Assembly: GCA_019115525.1 (NCBI GenBank)
Contig: DXDJ01000049.1
Location: forward strand, 1-33,360
DNA from: Candidatus Helicobacter avistercoris
Lineage (GTDB): Bacteria; Campylobacterota; Campylobacteria; Campylobacterales; Helicobacteraceae
Direction of reading: 5' to 3'
Length of the DNA stretch: 33,360 bases
Below, piece by piece: positions 25,989-33,326 of the stretch (position 1 is its first letter; every line of letters begins with the position of its first letter). A model generated the notes under the pieces. That model made no database searches and was not told the origin of the DNA. It saw only the letters and a program-made list of their open reading frames with translations. Made by a program: the position numbers and the translations under genes.

Positions 25989-26798
25989 ATGAGTGGGTGT
26001 GTTGGAGTTTTTCTAAGAGCCAATATACCCCAAATCCACACAATCCTCAAAACTCTTGCAAATACCCTATCCCCCTACAAACTTATCTTTGAATCCAACA
26101 ATCCTTACGGATTTGATGGAAAGAGTTTAGAAGAGATTGAGAGAGAATGTGATTTTCTTATTTCTCTAGGAGGAGATGGCACACTGATCTCAACTCTTGG
26201 AAAAATCCATTCCTTGCCAATTTTAGGAATCAATGCCGGGAGATTGGGGTTTCTTACAGGGATTGTGATCTCTGAGATTGAGAGTTTTCTGCCTCTTAGC
26301 AATCAGCACAAAATAGAAAAACATTCAATGCTTAGTGTGTATTTGGATGATAGATTTATTTCTCACTGTCTTAATGAGGTTGTGATTTCCAAAAAATCTC
26401 TCCCAACAATGACGCAAATTGAAGCAAGAATTGATGGAAAAGCACTCAACCATTACCGCTGTGATGGCTTGATTGTAGCTACACCAACAGGCTCGACGGC
26501 TTATAACATCTCAGCTGGAGGAAGTGTTGTATATCCTTACTGTCGCAATATTCTTCTTACCCCCTTGGCTCCTCACTCTCTAACCCAAAGAGCAATGGTT
26601 TTGAGTGATGAGGTAGAGCTGGAGTTTGAAGTGCTGGGGGATTCAAAAATCATCATCGATGGACAAAGAGAGTTTGGCTTCAAGCCCTCTGAAGTTTTAA
26701 AAGTGCGATTTGAAAAGCAATATGCACAGCTGATCTATCCAAAAAATAGAGATTATTTTGAAGTCTTGAGAGAAAAATTTCACTGGGGAGAGCAATAA
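25989..26798 (+). CDS. nadK: NAD kinase
   Basis: Phosphorylates NAD to NADP. Catalytic GGDGT appears in LISLGGDGTLISTLG at about residues 60-64, followed by ILGINAGRLGFLTG and the conserved NEVVISKK. CDGLIVATPTGSTAYNISAGGSVVYP lies in the C-terminal domain. The track opens at a TTG (25986), with an ATG directly after it at 25989; I take the ATG (269 residues). The stop is adjacent to the recN ATG. nadK-recN order is shared with H. pylori. Confidence 0.94.
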   Translation: MSGCVGVFLRANIPQIHTILKTLANTLSPYKLIFESNNPYGFDGKSLEEIERECDFLISLGGDGTLISTLGKIHSLPILGINAGRLGFLTGIVISEIESFLPLSNQHKIEKHSMLSVYLDDRFISHCLNEVVISKKSLPTMTQIEARIDGKALNHYRCDGLIVATPTGSTAYNISAGGSVVYPYCRNILLTPLAPHSLTQRAMVLSDEVELEFEVLGDSKIIIDGQREFGFKPSEVLKVRFEKQYAQLIYPKNRDYFEVLREKFHWGEQ

Positions 26799-28310
26799 AT
26801 GTTTTTAGAGAAAATTTTGATCAAAAACTCTCCTGCTTTTGAGAGCGTCAATATCGCCCCCTCAAAGGGACTAAACATCATCAGTGGTGCAAGTGGATCA
26901 GGTAAATCAGTGTTTTTTGGATCTTTGCTTGCACTTTTTGGGATCAAAGAGAGCAATGCAGGAGTGATTGAGGCAGAAATAGGCGGAGAAATAGATCTTA
27001 GAGAATATCCTCAAGAAGAAGAGGTGCTAGTGCAAATCCTCAAAAAAGACAAGGCTCGCTATTATCTCAATGAACAATCTAGCTCCAAAAAAAGATTCAA
27101 TGAAATTTTTTCTCCCTATATTAAACTCCTCACTCACAAAAACTCCAATGAGCTTAGCAGTGAATATTTGCTTGAAGTTTTGGACACTTTGATCTCCTCT
27201 TCTTCTCACCATCAAACTCTTAGAGAATTTCAAGAAGGCTTTATCCAACTTCAAGAGCTACAAAACAAACTTAAAACTCTCAAAGAAGAGCAAAAAAATC
27301 TTATTGAGCTCAAAGAATTTGCTTTATTTGAGATTGAGAGGATTGAGAAAATCAATCCAAAGATTGGAGAATATGAGGAGCTTTTGGCTTACAAAAAACG
27401 CCTCTCTAAAAAAGAAAAACTCCAAAGCCTAGCCAATGAAGCACTAAGTGCATTGGAGGGGATGGGGAGTGTGAATGCCTTTTTGGAGGGAGCTGAGCTA
27501 AAACTAGAGGGCTTTGAATCCATAATGCTAGAGGCTAGGGCGTTGATTGAGAGTGAATGTGAGAAGCTTAATGTTCTAGGAGAGAGTGATCCAGAAGAGA
27601 TTTTGGACAGATTGTCTTCCCTAAATTCTCTTATCTCTCGCTATGGAGGGATTGAAGAAGCTCTAGCAAGGCTTGAAGAGCAGAAAGTGAAGCTTAAGGG
27701 ATATGAGAGCATTGATGAGGATTTTTCTCATATCCAAAAAGAGATTGATTCTTTGGATGTGAAACTTCAAGCACTCTCCAAGAGCTTAAGTTTAGAGAGA
27801 AAGAAAGCATTAGAGATATTGATCCAAGAGCTAAATTCTTATGCAAAACTTTTGTTGCTTGAAGAAATCAGACTCTCTCTTAGCCAAGCTCCTCTTCATT
27901 TTCTAGGAGCAGATGAGCTAGGAGTTTGTATCAAGCAAAGTGGTGTGCAGACTCTAAGTTCTGGAGAATACAACAGACTAAGACTAGCAGTCCTTGCCGT
28001 AGAGAACAAAAAAGATGGCGGAATCTTGCTTCTTGATGAGATTGATGCAAACCTAAGCGGAGAGGAAAGTGAGGGAGTAGCAAAGGTGCTAAAAAAGCTC
28101 TCAAGCACTTATCAAGTCTTTGCAATCTCTCATCAACCCCATTTACCCTCTTACGCAGATGTGCATTTTCTAGTCAAAAAAGGCGAAGAAAAGAGCAGGA
28201 TGATTGCCCTAGATAGGGAGGGGAGAATCAAAGAGATCGCAAGGATGATTTCTGGCTCGACTCTCACTCCTGAAGCTCTAGAGTTTGCAAACAAAAAGTT
28301 ACAGATATGA
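26799..28310 (+). CDS. recN: DNA repair protein RecN
   Basis: SMC-like ATPase acting early in double-strand-break repair. Walker A ISGASGSGKSVFFGSLLALFG is at about residues 28-48. A long coiled-coil middle with Leu/Glu/Lys-rich helices follows. The ABC signature QTLSSGEYNRLRLAVLAV is at about 385-402 and Walker B GGILLLDEIDANLSGEE at about 406-422. At 503 residues it is slightly shorter than E. coli RecN (553), as in other Helicobacter. It starts directly after nadK and overlaps the NFACT gene by ATGA. Confidence 0.93.
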   Translation: MFLEKILIKNSPAFESVNIAPSKGLNIISGASGSGKSVFFGSLLALFGIKESNAGVIEAEIGGEIDLREYPQEEEVLVQILKKDKARYYLNEQSSSKKRFNEIFSPYIKLLTHKNSNELSSEYLLEVLDTLISSSSHHQTLREFQEGFIQLQELQNKLKTLKEEQKNLIELKEFALFEIERIEKINPKIGEYEELLAYKKRLSKKEKLQSLANEALSALEGMGSVNAFLEGAELKLEGFESIMLEARALIESECEKLNVLGESDPEEILDRLSSLNSLISRYGGIEEALARLEEQKVKLKGYESIDEDFSHIQKEIDSLDVKLQALSKSLSLERKKALEILIQELNSYAKLLLLEEIRLSLSQAPLHFLGADELGVCIKQSGVQTLSSGEYNRLRLAVLAVENKKDGGILLLDEIDANLSGEESEGVAKVLKKLSSTYQVFAISHQPHLPSYADVHFLVKKGEEKSRMIALDREGRIKEIARMISGSTLTPEALEFANKKLQI

Positions 28311-29614
28311 AGCTCTCCTATCTCAAAGCTCTAAGCGAACTTTTTTCTACTTATAAGAGCATTTTTTCTCTTCGACGACTAGAAGATAATCTTTTTTTGT
28401 TGATTTTAGATTTTGATGAATATTATTTGGATATGACTAAGGGAAATTCTAGGGTTTTTATCAGCAAAGAAAGGATTTTAGGCTCTCCTTACAATGCCCC
28501 TTTTGATGTGGCATTGAGTAAATACTGCTCTAGAGCTAAGCTACTTTCTTGCTCTCTTGATGGGAATAATCGTATTTTGATTTTTAGTTTTTTGCATCAA
28601 AGTCAATACAAAGAGCAGAAGCTTTTTTTGCATTTTGAATTCACAGGCAAACATACAAATGTGATTTTGATTGATGAGCAAGGAGTGGTGCTAGAAGCAC
28701 TAAGGCATATCGCAGAAAATCGCAGCATAAGGGTAATCAAACCTCAAAAACCCTTCACCCCCCTTCCTCAGCCCAGCAAAATCCCAAATATTGAGCAAAT
28801 TGAAAACATCAAAGAGCTTTTAGAGCAAGAATACAGCTTGCTCTATACCAATGCCTTAGAGCAGAAAAGAACTGTGGTGCTAAGGAATCTGCACAAAAAA
28901 CTTGAAGCTTTAGAAGAGATTTTGCACACTCTCCCTAAGGTAGAGGATTTGCAAGTTGAGGGGGAGAAATACTCCAAATATGGAAGCCTTATTCTCTCCT
29001 CTCTACACACTCTAGAGTATTTTTGCTCTCCTCTCATCCTTGAAGATTATGATGCAAAGAGTGTGTGTATAGAGTTTCCAAGTAAGATCCGCACATTTAC
29101 TGAGGGAGCAAACTATTTCTTCACTCAAAGCAAAAAAATCAACAAAAAAATCGCAAATCTTCATCTTCAGCTTGAAAATCTCAGCTCAAAAATCGAGTTT
29201 TTGCACTCTCAGATTGCTTTTGTTTCCCAAACTCAAGATATTGAGGATTTGCAAATCTTCTCCCAAAAACTTCAAAAGAGCAAAGAAATCAAGAAAGAGT
29301 ATGAAAGCTTTTTTGTCGATGGATTTAAGGTGTCCGTAGGAAAAAATGAAAAAGAAAATCTCAAGCTTCTCCAAGATGCAAAAGCGGATGATCTTTGGCT
29401 TCATTTGCAGTCTATTCCCTCATCTCACATGATTATCCATTGTGGCAAAAAACAACCAAGAGAGGAGATGATAGAAAAAAGTGCCAAGATTCTAGCAGGA
29501 CTTAATGGGGTTTTAAACCAAGGGGTTGTTGTCGATTATACGCAAAGAAGATTTGTTAAAATCATTCAAGGTGCAAATGTGGTCTATGCGAAGCAAAAAA
29601 GCTTGAGATTCTAA
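28307..29614 (+). CDS. NFACT-family protein (RqcH/fibronectin-binding-like)
   Basis: A 435-residue NFACT protein. The NFACT-N domain covers the start (LKALSELFSTYKSIFSLRRLEDN, then FEFTGKHTNVILIDEQGVVLEALRHI). Coiled-coil arms lie at about 180-330, and the NFACT-R domain near the end has DDLWLHLQSIPSSHMIIHCG. RqcH homologues recruit alanyl-tRNA to obstructed 50S subunits and tag stalled peptides with alanine tails. Older annotations call such proteins fibronectin-binding. ATGA overlap with recN; the same order occurs in H. pylori (HP1393-HP1392). Confidence 0.87.
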   Translation: MKLSYLKALSELFSTYKSIFSLRRLEDNLFLLILDFDEYYLDMTKGNSRVFISKERILGSPYNAPFDVALSKYCSRAKLLSCSLDGNNRILIFSFLHQSQYKEQKLFLHFEFTGKHTNVILIDEQGVVLEALRHIAENRSIRVIKPQKPFTPLPQPSKIPNIEQIENIKELLEQEYSLLYTNALEQKRTVVLRNLHKKLEALEEILHTLPKVEDLQVEGEKYSKYGSLILSSLHTLEYFCSPLILEDYDAKSVCIEFPSKIRTFTEGANYFFTQSKKINKKIANLHLQLENLSSKIEFLHSQIAFVSQTQDIEDLQIFSQKLQKSKEIKKEYESFFVDGFKVSVGKNEKENLKLLQDAKADDLWLHLQSIPSSHMIIHCGKKQPREEMIEKSAKILAGLNGVLNQGVVVDYTQRRFVKIIQGANVVYAKQKSLRF

Positions 29615-29626
29615 AAGGAGGAGAAA

Positions 29627-29944
29627 ATGGCGATTAGCTCAATTGGGAATCTGACTTTTATCAATCAAAATGCACAAGTGAGTGCGACACATCAAGCAGG
29701 AGTCCAGCATCGAGGGGATGTCGCAAATATTGCAAATATGCAAGACTTCCAAAACAAGCTTGATGATATTCAAGAGGTGCGAAAGCTAGAAGAAAATGAA
29801 GCGATCAATCCTGATGCGGATTCTGAGAAAAAGCGAAGAGAGCAAGAGAAGGATGAGCGAGAGCGAGAGCATGCACAAGCACATACTCAAGAAGAAGAAA
29901 CTCTTCCTCCACCAAAAATCCATCTCTTAGACATTAAGGCATAA
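29627..29944 (+). CDS. Small charged hypothetical protein
   Basis: A 105-residue protein with an ordered-looking N-terminal 60 residues (MAISSIGNLTFINQNAQVSATHQ) and a highly charged Lys/Arg/Glu stretch (KKRREQEKDEREREHAQ). It ends in LPPPKIHLLDIKA. There is no signal peptide and no membrane segment. AAAGGAGGAG gives an excellent ribosome binding site 12 bases after the NFACT gene, so it is cotranscribed. A small gene in this position also follows the NFACT gene in H. pylori as I recall, but I do not know its role. Confidence 0.75.
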   Translation: MAISSIGNLTFINQNAQVSATHQAGVQHRGDVANIANMQDFQNKLDDIQEVRKLEENEAINPDADSEKKRREQEKDEREREHAQAHTQEEETLPPPKIHLLDIKA

Positions 29945-29945
29945 A

Positions 29946-30845
29946 ATGAAAATTAGTGGTTTTACTTTCCTAAAAAATGGCTCAATTTTGGGCTATCCCT
30001 ATATTCAATCTATCCGATCCATCCTTCCTCTTGTAGATGAATTTATTGTCAATGTTGGGGCAAGTGAGGATGATACACTAGAGCGACTTCAAGAGCTTCA
30101 AAAAGAGAATGGTGGGGAGAAAATCAAAATCATCCAAAGCACTTGGTGTGAGAAAATGGTAAGCAAAGGCTATATCTATGGTCAGCAAAAGATGATTGCT
30201 CAATTTCAATGCAGTGGGGATTGGGCGTTTTATCTTGAAGCTGATGAGGTCTTGCATGAGGAGGATTTGCCTCATATCAAAGAAGCGATGAGTGCTTATC
30301 TCAATGATCCTGAAGTGGAAGCTTTGGCATTTCACTATAAGCATTTTTATGGCAATGCTCATACTTATGCCTACTCTGCTGGGTGGTATCGCACAGAAGT
30401 GAGAGCGATAAAAACAAGTGTGAGAAGCTATGCACCTGATGGGCTATTTTGGGTAGTGCTAGATAAAAGCAATAAAGCAGGGCGATATCCCAAAGCAGTG
30501 CTAACCCAAGCACAGATCTATCACTACGGGTGGATTCGCTCTGAGGAGAAGATGACACTCAAGCACTCAAAAGTCGCAAAGTATTGGAAACACAACCCCA
30601 ACACTTACAACTACGCAGAGATTGATGGCAAAGTTCTAAGAGAGTTTAGAGGCACTCACCCTAAAGTCGCACAAGAATGGCTTGAAGAAAACACGCTTGA
30701 TTTTCTAATCCCAAAGCTTTATGAAGCAAACCCAGCTCATAAACTCACAAAAAGAGAAAAACGCCATAGAATCTTAGGAAAGATAGAAAGGCTTTTTGGA
30801 TGTGATTTTTCCAAAAAGCACTACAAACTCATCAAGAAGCTTTGA
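29946..30845 (+). CDS. Family 2 glycosyltransferase
   Basis: A 299-residue glycosyltransferase: MKISGFTFLKNGSILGYPYIQSI, the nucleotide-sugar pocket DEFIVNVGASEDDT, and the DxD-like DWAFYLEADEVLHEED at about residues 95-110. It is a different subgroup from the other two glycosyltransferases here, and it has no homopolymer tract of eight or more. The start is one base after the stop of the small charged protein. Its last base is the first base of the ATG of the Fic remnant. Probably acts in surface polysaccharide or lipopolysaccharide synthesis; donor and acceptor unknown. Confidence 0.83.
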   Translation: MKISGFTFLKNGSILGYPYIQSIRSILPLVDEFIVNVGASEDDTLERLQELQKENGGEKIKIIQSTWCEKMVSKGYIYGQQKMIAQFQCSGDWAFYLEADEVLHEEDLPHIKEAMSAYLNDPEVEALAFHYKHFYGNAHTYAYSAGWYRTEVRAIKTSVRSYAPDGLFWVVLDKSNKAGRYPKAVLTQAQIYHYGWIRSEEKMTLKHSKVAKYWKHNPNTYNYAEIDGKVLREFRGTHPKVAQEWLEENTLDFLIPKLYEANPAHKLTKREKRHRILGKIERLFGCDFSKKHYKLIKKL

Positions 30846-31086
30846 TGCTAAAAAACAAGCTAGGGCTAAAAAGCCAAAGTGCTCTTGCAGAGGCTGAGGA
30901 GAGGATCATCTTCTAGCAATGGAGCGAAGCCCTATCAAAGATACCGAGCTTAAACTCTTGCTTCAAGAAGCACTCAGTGATGAAGTAGAGAGCGAGAGTG
31001 TATTTATGAGAGGGATTGATGCAAGTTATGCGTATGAGGGGTATGAGATGTATAGGCTTGAGGAGCTAGAAATACTCCTTACATAG
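30845..31086 (+). pseudogene. Fic-family protein pseudogene with large internal deletion
   Basis: Two Fic-like pieces lie head to tail. The first (30845-30916) reads MLKNKLGLKSQSALAEAEER, like the N-terminus of cell filamentation/Fic proteins, and ends at a TAG. The second (from about 30914, ATG at 30919) reads LAMERSPIKDTELKLLLQEA and then FMRGIDASYAYEGYEMY, like the extreme C-terminus of the same family. The roughly 100-150 residues between them in an intact gene, including the HPFxxGNGR catalytic loop, are absent and the two halves are in different frames. So this is an inactivated AMP-transferase-type gene. Its end overlaps the convergent repeat protein. Confidence 0.8.
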
Positions 31087-31413
31087 GACTTTGAGTAATG
31101 AGGGGGAGATGCTATTAGGAATTGTCTTGTTTGTGCTGATATAGCCAACAAGTTTGCCTTCTTTGATAATCATTGGGGGTGTAAGTGTAATGGGATTAGT
31201 GGCGGAATAACTAGAAAACTCACTTCCAAAATCTCCATACTCATTGAAGATAGATAACGAACTGTATTCACTCCCAAAATTCCCAAATTCATTGAAAATT
31301 GAATCGCTAGAAAATGAGCTTCCAATTTTTCCTAAAAAAGTATTCTTTTCATTTTGAGCTACAACATAGGCATTTTCAAGTCCGTAACATATTTCATTGG
31401 CATTAAGCCCCAA
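31066..31413 (-). CDS. Secreted repeat protein, signal peptide out of frame by one base
   Basis: Track ORF of 115 residues from a TTG. The body contains tandem ~16-residue repeats, SSDSIFNEFGNFGSEY and SSLSIFNEYGDFGSEF, followed by SSYSATNPITLTPPMI and KLVGYISTNKT. I believe this is a widespread uncharacterised extracytoplasmic repeat type. Upstream of the TTG the same frame reads FLLLCLGLGLNANE, a signal-peptide core, but with no start codon. An ATG at 31442 is in the other frame; adding one base to the T6 run (A6 on the plus strand at 31430-31435) would give MRLFLLLCLGLGLNA, a full signal peptide. The gene is therefore broken, switchable or mis-sequenced at this run. Confidence 0.65.
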   Translation of the reverse strand: MGLNANEICYGLENAYVVAQNEKNTFLGKIGSSFSSDSIFNEFGNFGSEYSSLSIFNEYGDFGSEFSSYSATNPITLTPPMIIKEGKLVGYISTNKTIPNSISPSLLKVLCKEYF

Positions 31414-31446
31414 ACCAAGACAAAGAAGTAAAAAAGCCTCATAATC

Positions 31447-32178
31447 TTATCCATTAAGCTCATAGGATTGCCTCATAATTTTTACAATATCTTCAAGCTC
31501 AGAGAGATTGTTAAAAATCATCTCATAATCTCTTCCCCAAATGCCATTTTCTGATATATCTTTGACAATCCCTTTGGGGTCTAGGAATACTTCGCCTTTT
31601 TTAAAATTGGGATAGACTTTGATTTGCTTTTTTTGAATAAGGACAGAACCCACGCTTCTAATGCTTCCCCTAAAAATGATATACACTCTTGTAGGTTCAA
31701 TTTCAATTTCACCAAAGGAGAGAATGGCTTCTTTTAGAGCTAAATACATTGCTTGAATCCTAGCAGGAGTGTGGAGTAGATGATCCTCTTGGGTATAAAA
31801 CGCCTTTTTCTCTGTGGTTTTTTGGGGAGTGATAGAGGAGATTTGGGAAATTTTTGTGATGATATTGTCTTTGCAATGGGGTTTGAGTAGAGCAAATTGC
31901 TGTGGAGTAATTGTTTTGATTGAGTTTAAAAGGGCTAGATATTCTTTGATTTCTTTGCTGTTTTGCTCCATTTCTAAGAGCTTTTGAGTATTTTGAATAA
32001 AGGTGTAGACTCCACTTTCAAGAGCTTTATTGTGTTTGATTTTTTCTGCACTCTCTCTTAGAATCTTTACTTTATCCAAATCAATATTTGAAAAATTTTC
32101 AAATACATGCTTTTCCCACTGTGAAATTTCTTCTAGCGTTGCTGTTTGATTGATGATTTTCTCCTCGATGTTTTTCAT
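31447..32178 (-). CDS. DUF5655-like protein
   Basis: A 243-residue protein with a helical N-terminal half rich in Lys, Glu and Ile and a C-terminal globular half. The latter has PARIQAMYLALKEAILSF, RVYIIFRGSIRSV, NFKKGEVFLDPKG and LSELEDIVKIMRQSYEL, which resembles the DUF5655 family. That domain is often found alone or next to restriction or defence-related genes, but its function is unknown. The ATG at 32178 is preceded by GAGGGAAAT. It forms an operon with the shorter related gene 9 bases upstream. Confidence 0.68.
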   Translation of the reverse strand: MKNIEEKIINQTATLEEISQWEKHVFENFSNIDLDKVKILRESAEKIKHNKALESGVYTFIQNTQKLLEMEQNSKEIKEYLALLNSIKTITPQQFALLKPHCKDNIITKISQISSITPQKTTEKKAFYTQEDHLLHTPARIQAMYLALKEAILSFGEIEIEPTRVYIIFRGSIRSVGSVLIQKKQIKVYPNFKKGEVFLDPKGIVKDISENGIWGRDYEMIFNNLSELEDIVKIMRQSYELNG

Positions 32179-32187
32179 ATTTCCCTC

Positions 32188-32538
32188 TTAGTATTTATTT
32201 TTCTCATAAGATTGTTTGATGAGGTCTAGGATATCTTTAAGTTCACTCTTTTGCTTAAATACAAACCTGCTAAATCTCCCATAAGCATTGTGTTTTTTGA
32301 CCAAATTCTTGGGATCAACAAAATCACTAGGCAAGAGGTTGGTAAAAATTGTTATGTTGCTTTGATTTTCAAATGCAAGAGCACAAATATTTTTTTTGCC
32401 TCTGCCCTTGCAAGAAATACAAGTGTCGTTACCGATAATAGGAAAAGAACTAAAATTTCTAATTTCTTTTTCTAATATAGAGTACATTTCTCTTTGTATC
32501 GGAGTAGCTTTAGCTAGATAACTTTCTATTGCATTCAT
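32188..32538 (-). CDS. Shorter DUF5655-like paralogue
   Basis: A 116-residue protein resembling the C-terminal half of its downstream neighbour: MNAIESYLAKATPIQREMYSILEKEI at the start, NLLPSDFVDPKNLVKK in the middle, and LKDILDLIKQSYEKN at the end, against LEDIVKIMRQSYELN in the neighbour. A CISCKG CxxC pair is unusual and may be structural. The ATG follows AAGGATAAAAA. The two genes probably arose by duplication and are cotranscribed. No function can be assigned. Confidence 0.62.
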   Translation of the reverse strand: MNAIESYLAKATPIQREMYSILEKEIRNFSSFPIIGNDTCISCKGRGKKNICALAFENQSNITIFTNLLPSDFVDPKNLVKKHNAYGRFSRFVFKQKSELKDILDLIKQSYEKNKY

Positions 32539-32675
32539 TTTTTATCCTTATTTTTATAGATGATGAAATTATATCTATTTTTCAACGTAGAAACAACGTT
32601 ATTTATATAGAGAATCAAAATATAAAAAAATAAAAACAAAAATAGAGAAAATCTAGAGAGGGAAGGGTAGGGGTG

Positions 32676-32691
32676 AGGAGGTTTTCCTCCT
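32676..32691. terminator. Hairpin at the 3' end of the small secreted protein gene
   Basis: AGGAGG-TTTT-CCTCCT forms a 6-bp perfect stem overlapping the stop codon of the gene at 32691-32999. In the minus-strand transcript it is followed by CACCCC rather than a T-run, so it may protect the mRNA 3' end or act only as a weak terminator. The rest of the 152-base gap to the next gene (32539-32675) is AT-rich and shows nothing else I can name. Confidence 0.4.
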
Positions 32692-32999
32692 TAATACGCA
32701 GGGTTTTTAACGCATTTGATTTTGATTTTTTCTGCCACCATATTTTGAGAGTTTTTGGCTAAACCTACTTTGATGAAATCCCCTTGTTTGAGATCTACAA
32801 ACTTTTTGTCACTATCCCAGCCGATTCCACAAGATTCTTGTTTGATTTTTGTATAGGGCATAACCTTGATTGTGTTGCCATTGACTTGGATGGTTTTGTT
32901 TGCATTATCAATGCTATCAATCATTCCTTTGAAATCTGAAGCCATCAAAGCTCCTGTACTCAAAATCACTGCTATTGCTCCTGTAAGTAGAGTTTTCAT
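32691..32999 (-). CDS. Small secreted/periplasmic protein
   Basis: A 102-residue protein with a clear Sec signal peptide, MKTLLTGAIAVILSTGALMA, and likely cleavage after ALMA-S or nearby. The mature ~82 residues read SDFKGMIDSIDNANKTIQVN and continue with alternating strands, suggesting a small beta-barrel or OB-like fold, similar in style to DUF5666-type proteins. Two Cys (CGIGWD and IKCVKN) may form a disulfide in the periplasm. CTAGGAG lies 6-7 bases before the ATG. Function unknown. Confidence 0.75.
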   Translation of the reverse strand: MKTLLTGAIAVILSTGALMASDFKGMIDSIDNANKTIQVNGNTIKVMPYTKIKQESCGIGWDSDKKFVDLKQGDFIKVGLAKNSQNMVAEKIKIKCVKNPAY

Positions 33000-33046
33000 A
33001 TTTTTCTCCTAGTTTGATTTTGCCTCTCTTAAGAGGTGATGGCGGA

Positions 33047-33052
33047 ATTGTA
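33047..33052 (-). promoter_or_regulatory. Candidate -10 box for the small secreted protein gene
   Basis: On the minus strand TTTTTGATTCTTACAAT ends in TACAAT, a near match to TATAAT with the T-rich upstream run typical of Helicobacter. The start would be about 40 bases upstream of the ATG at 32999, leaving a short leader with a CTCTTAAGAG palindrome. Confidence 0.4.
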
Positions 33053-33123
33053 AGAATCAAAAATAAATTTTATATAAAACTAAAATGATTTAATTTTATG
33101 AGATTGGGAGACAATAGAGCCAC

Positions 33124-33159
33124 CCATTCCCTAGGGGGGGGGGGGGGATAAGGGAATGG
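33124..33159. repeat. G14 tract in the loop of a 9-bp inverted repeat
   Basis: CCATTCCCT (33124-33132) and AGGGAATGG (33151-33159) are perfect inverted repeats. The 18-base loop between them is A, fourteen G and ATA (G14 at 33134-33147). The tract is intergenic, about 80 bases upstream of the candidate -10 box of the small secreted protein gene. A run of this length is expected to vary between cells. Confidence 0.85.
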
Positions 33160-33326
33160 CATCTCAGAGGAGATGTGTTAAAAAATTCTATTGATAAAAA
33201 GGAGACTCAACGAAAAAACAAAAACCAATAATAAGGCTCTATGATGCCCTCAACCCTCTAACACCACAAAGAGAGTGAAGGCATCAGTAAACCTTATATT
33301 CCTAGCCCAAAGGCTAGGAAATGGGA

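Larger units (their letters stand above)
33000..33326. other. Gene-free structured region with several hairpins
   Basis: No convincing gene is present in this 327-base stretch. It holds a palindrome CTCTTAAGAG (33026-33035) in the probable leader of the gene to the left, and a candidate minus-strand -10 box TACAAT at 33047-33052. It also contains a G14 tract within an inverted repeat (33124-33159), a hairpin CATCTC-AGAG-GAGATG (33160-33175), a GATGCC...GGCATC pair (33243-33285), and CCTAGCC-CAAA-GGCTAGG (33301-33318), which follows the putative stop of a minus-strand gene. Such density of stems suggests a regulatory or non-coding RNA region. Confidence 0.5.

Noticed and set aside
27896-28125. 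Two overlapping antisense ORFs inside recN
   Set aside because: They lie over the Walker B region of recN and are explained by its codon pattern.
33098-33235. Small phase-variable ORF across the G14 tract (MRLGDNRATHSL then Gly run)
   Set aside because: As given it stops right after the tract, it lacks a good ribosome binding site, and the peptide in the G15 state has no recognisable features.
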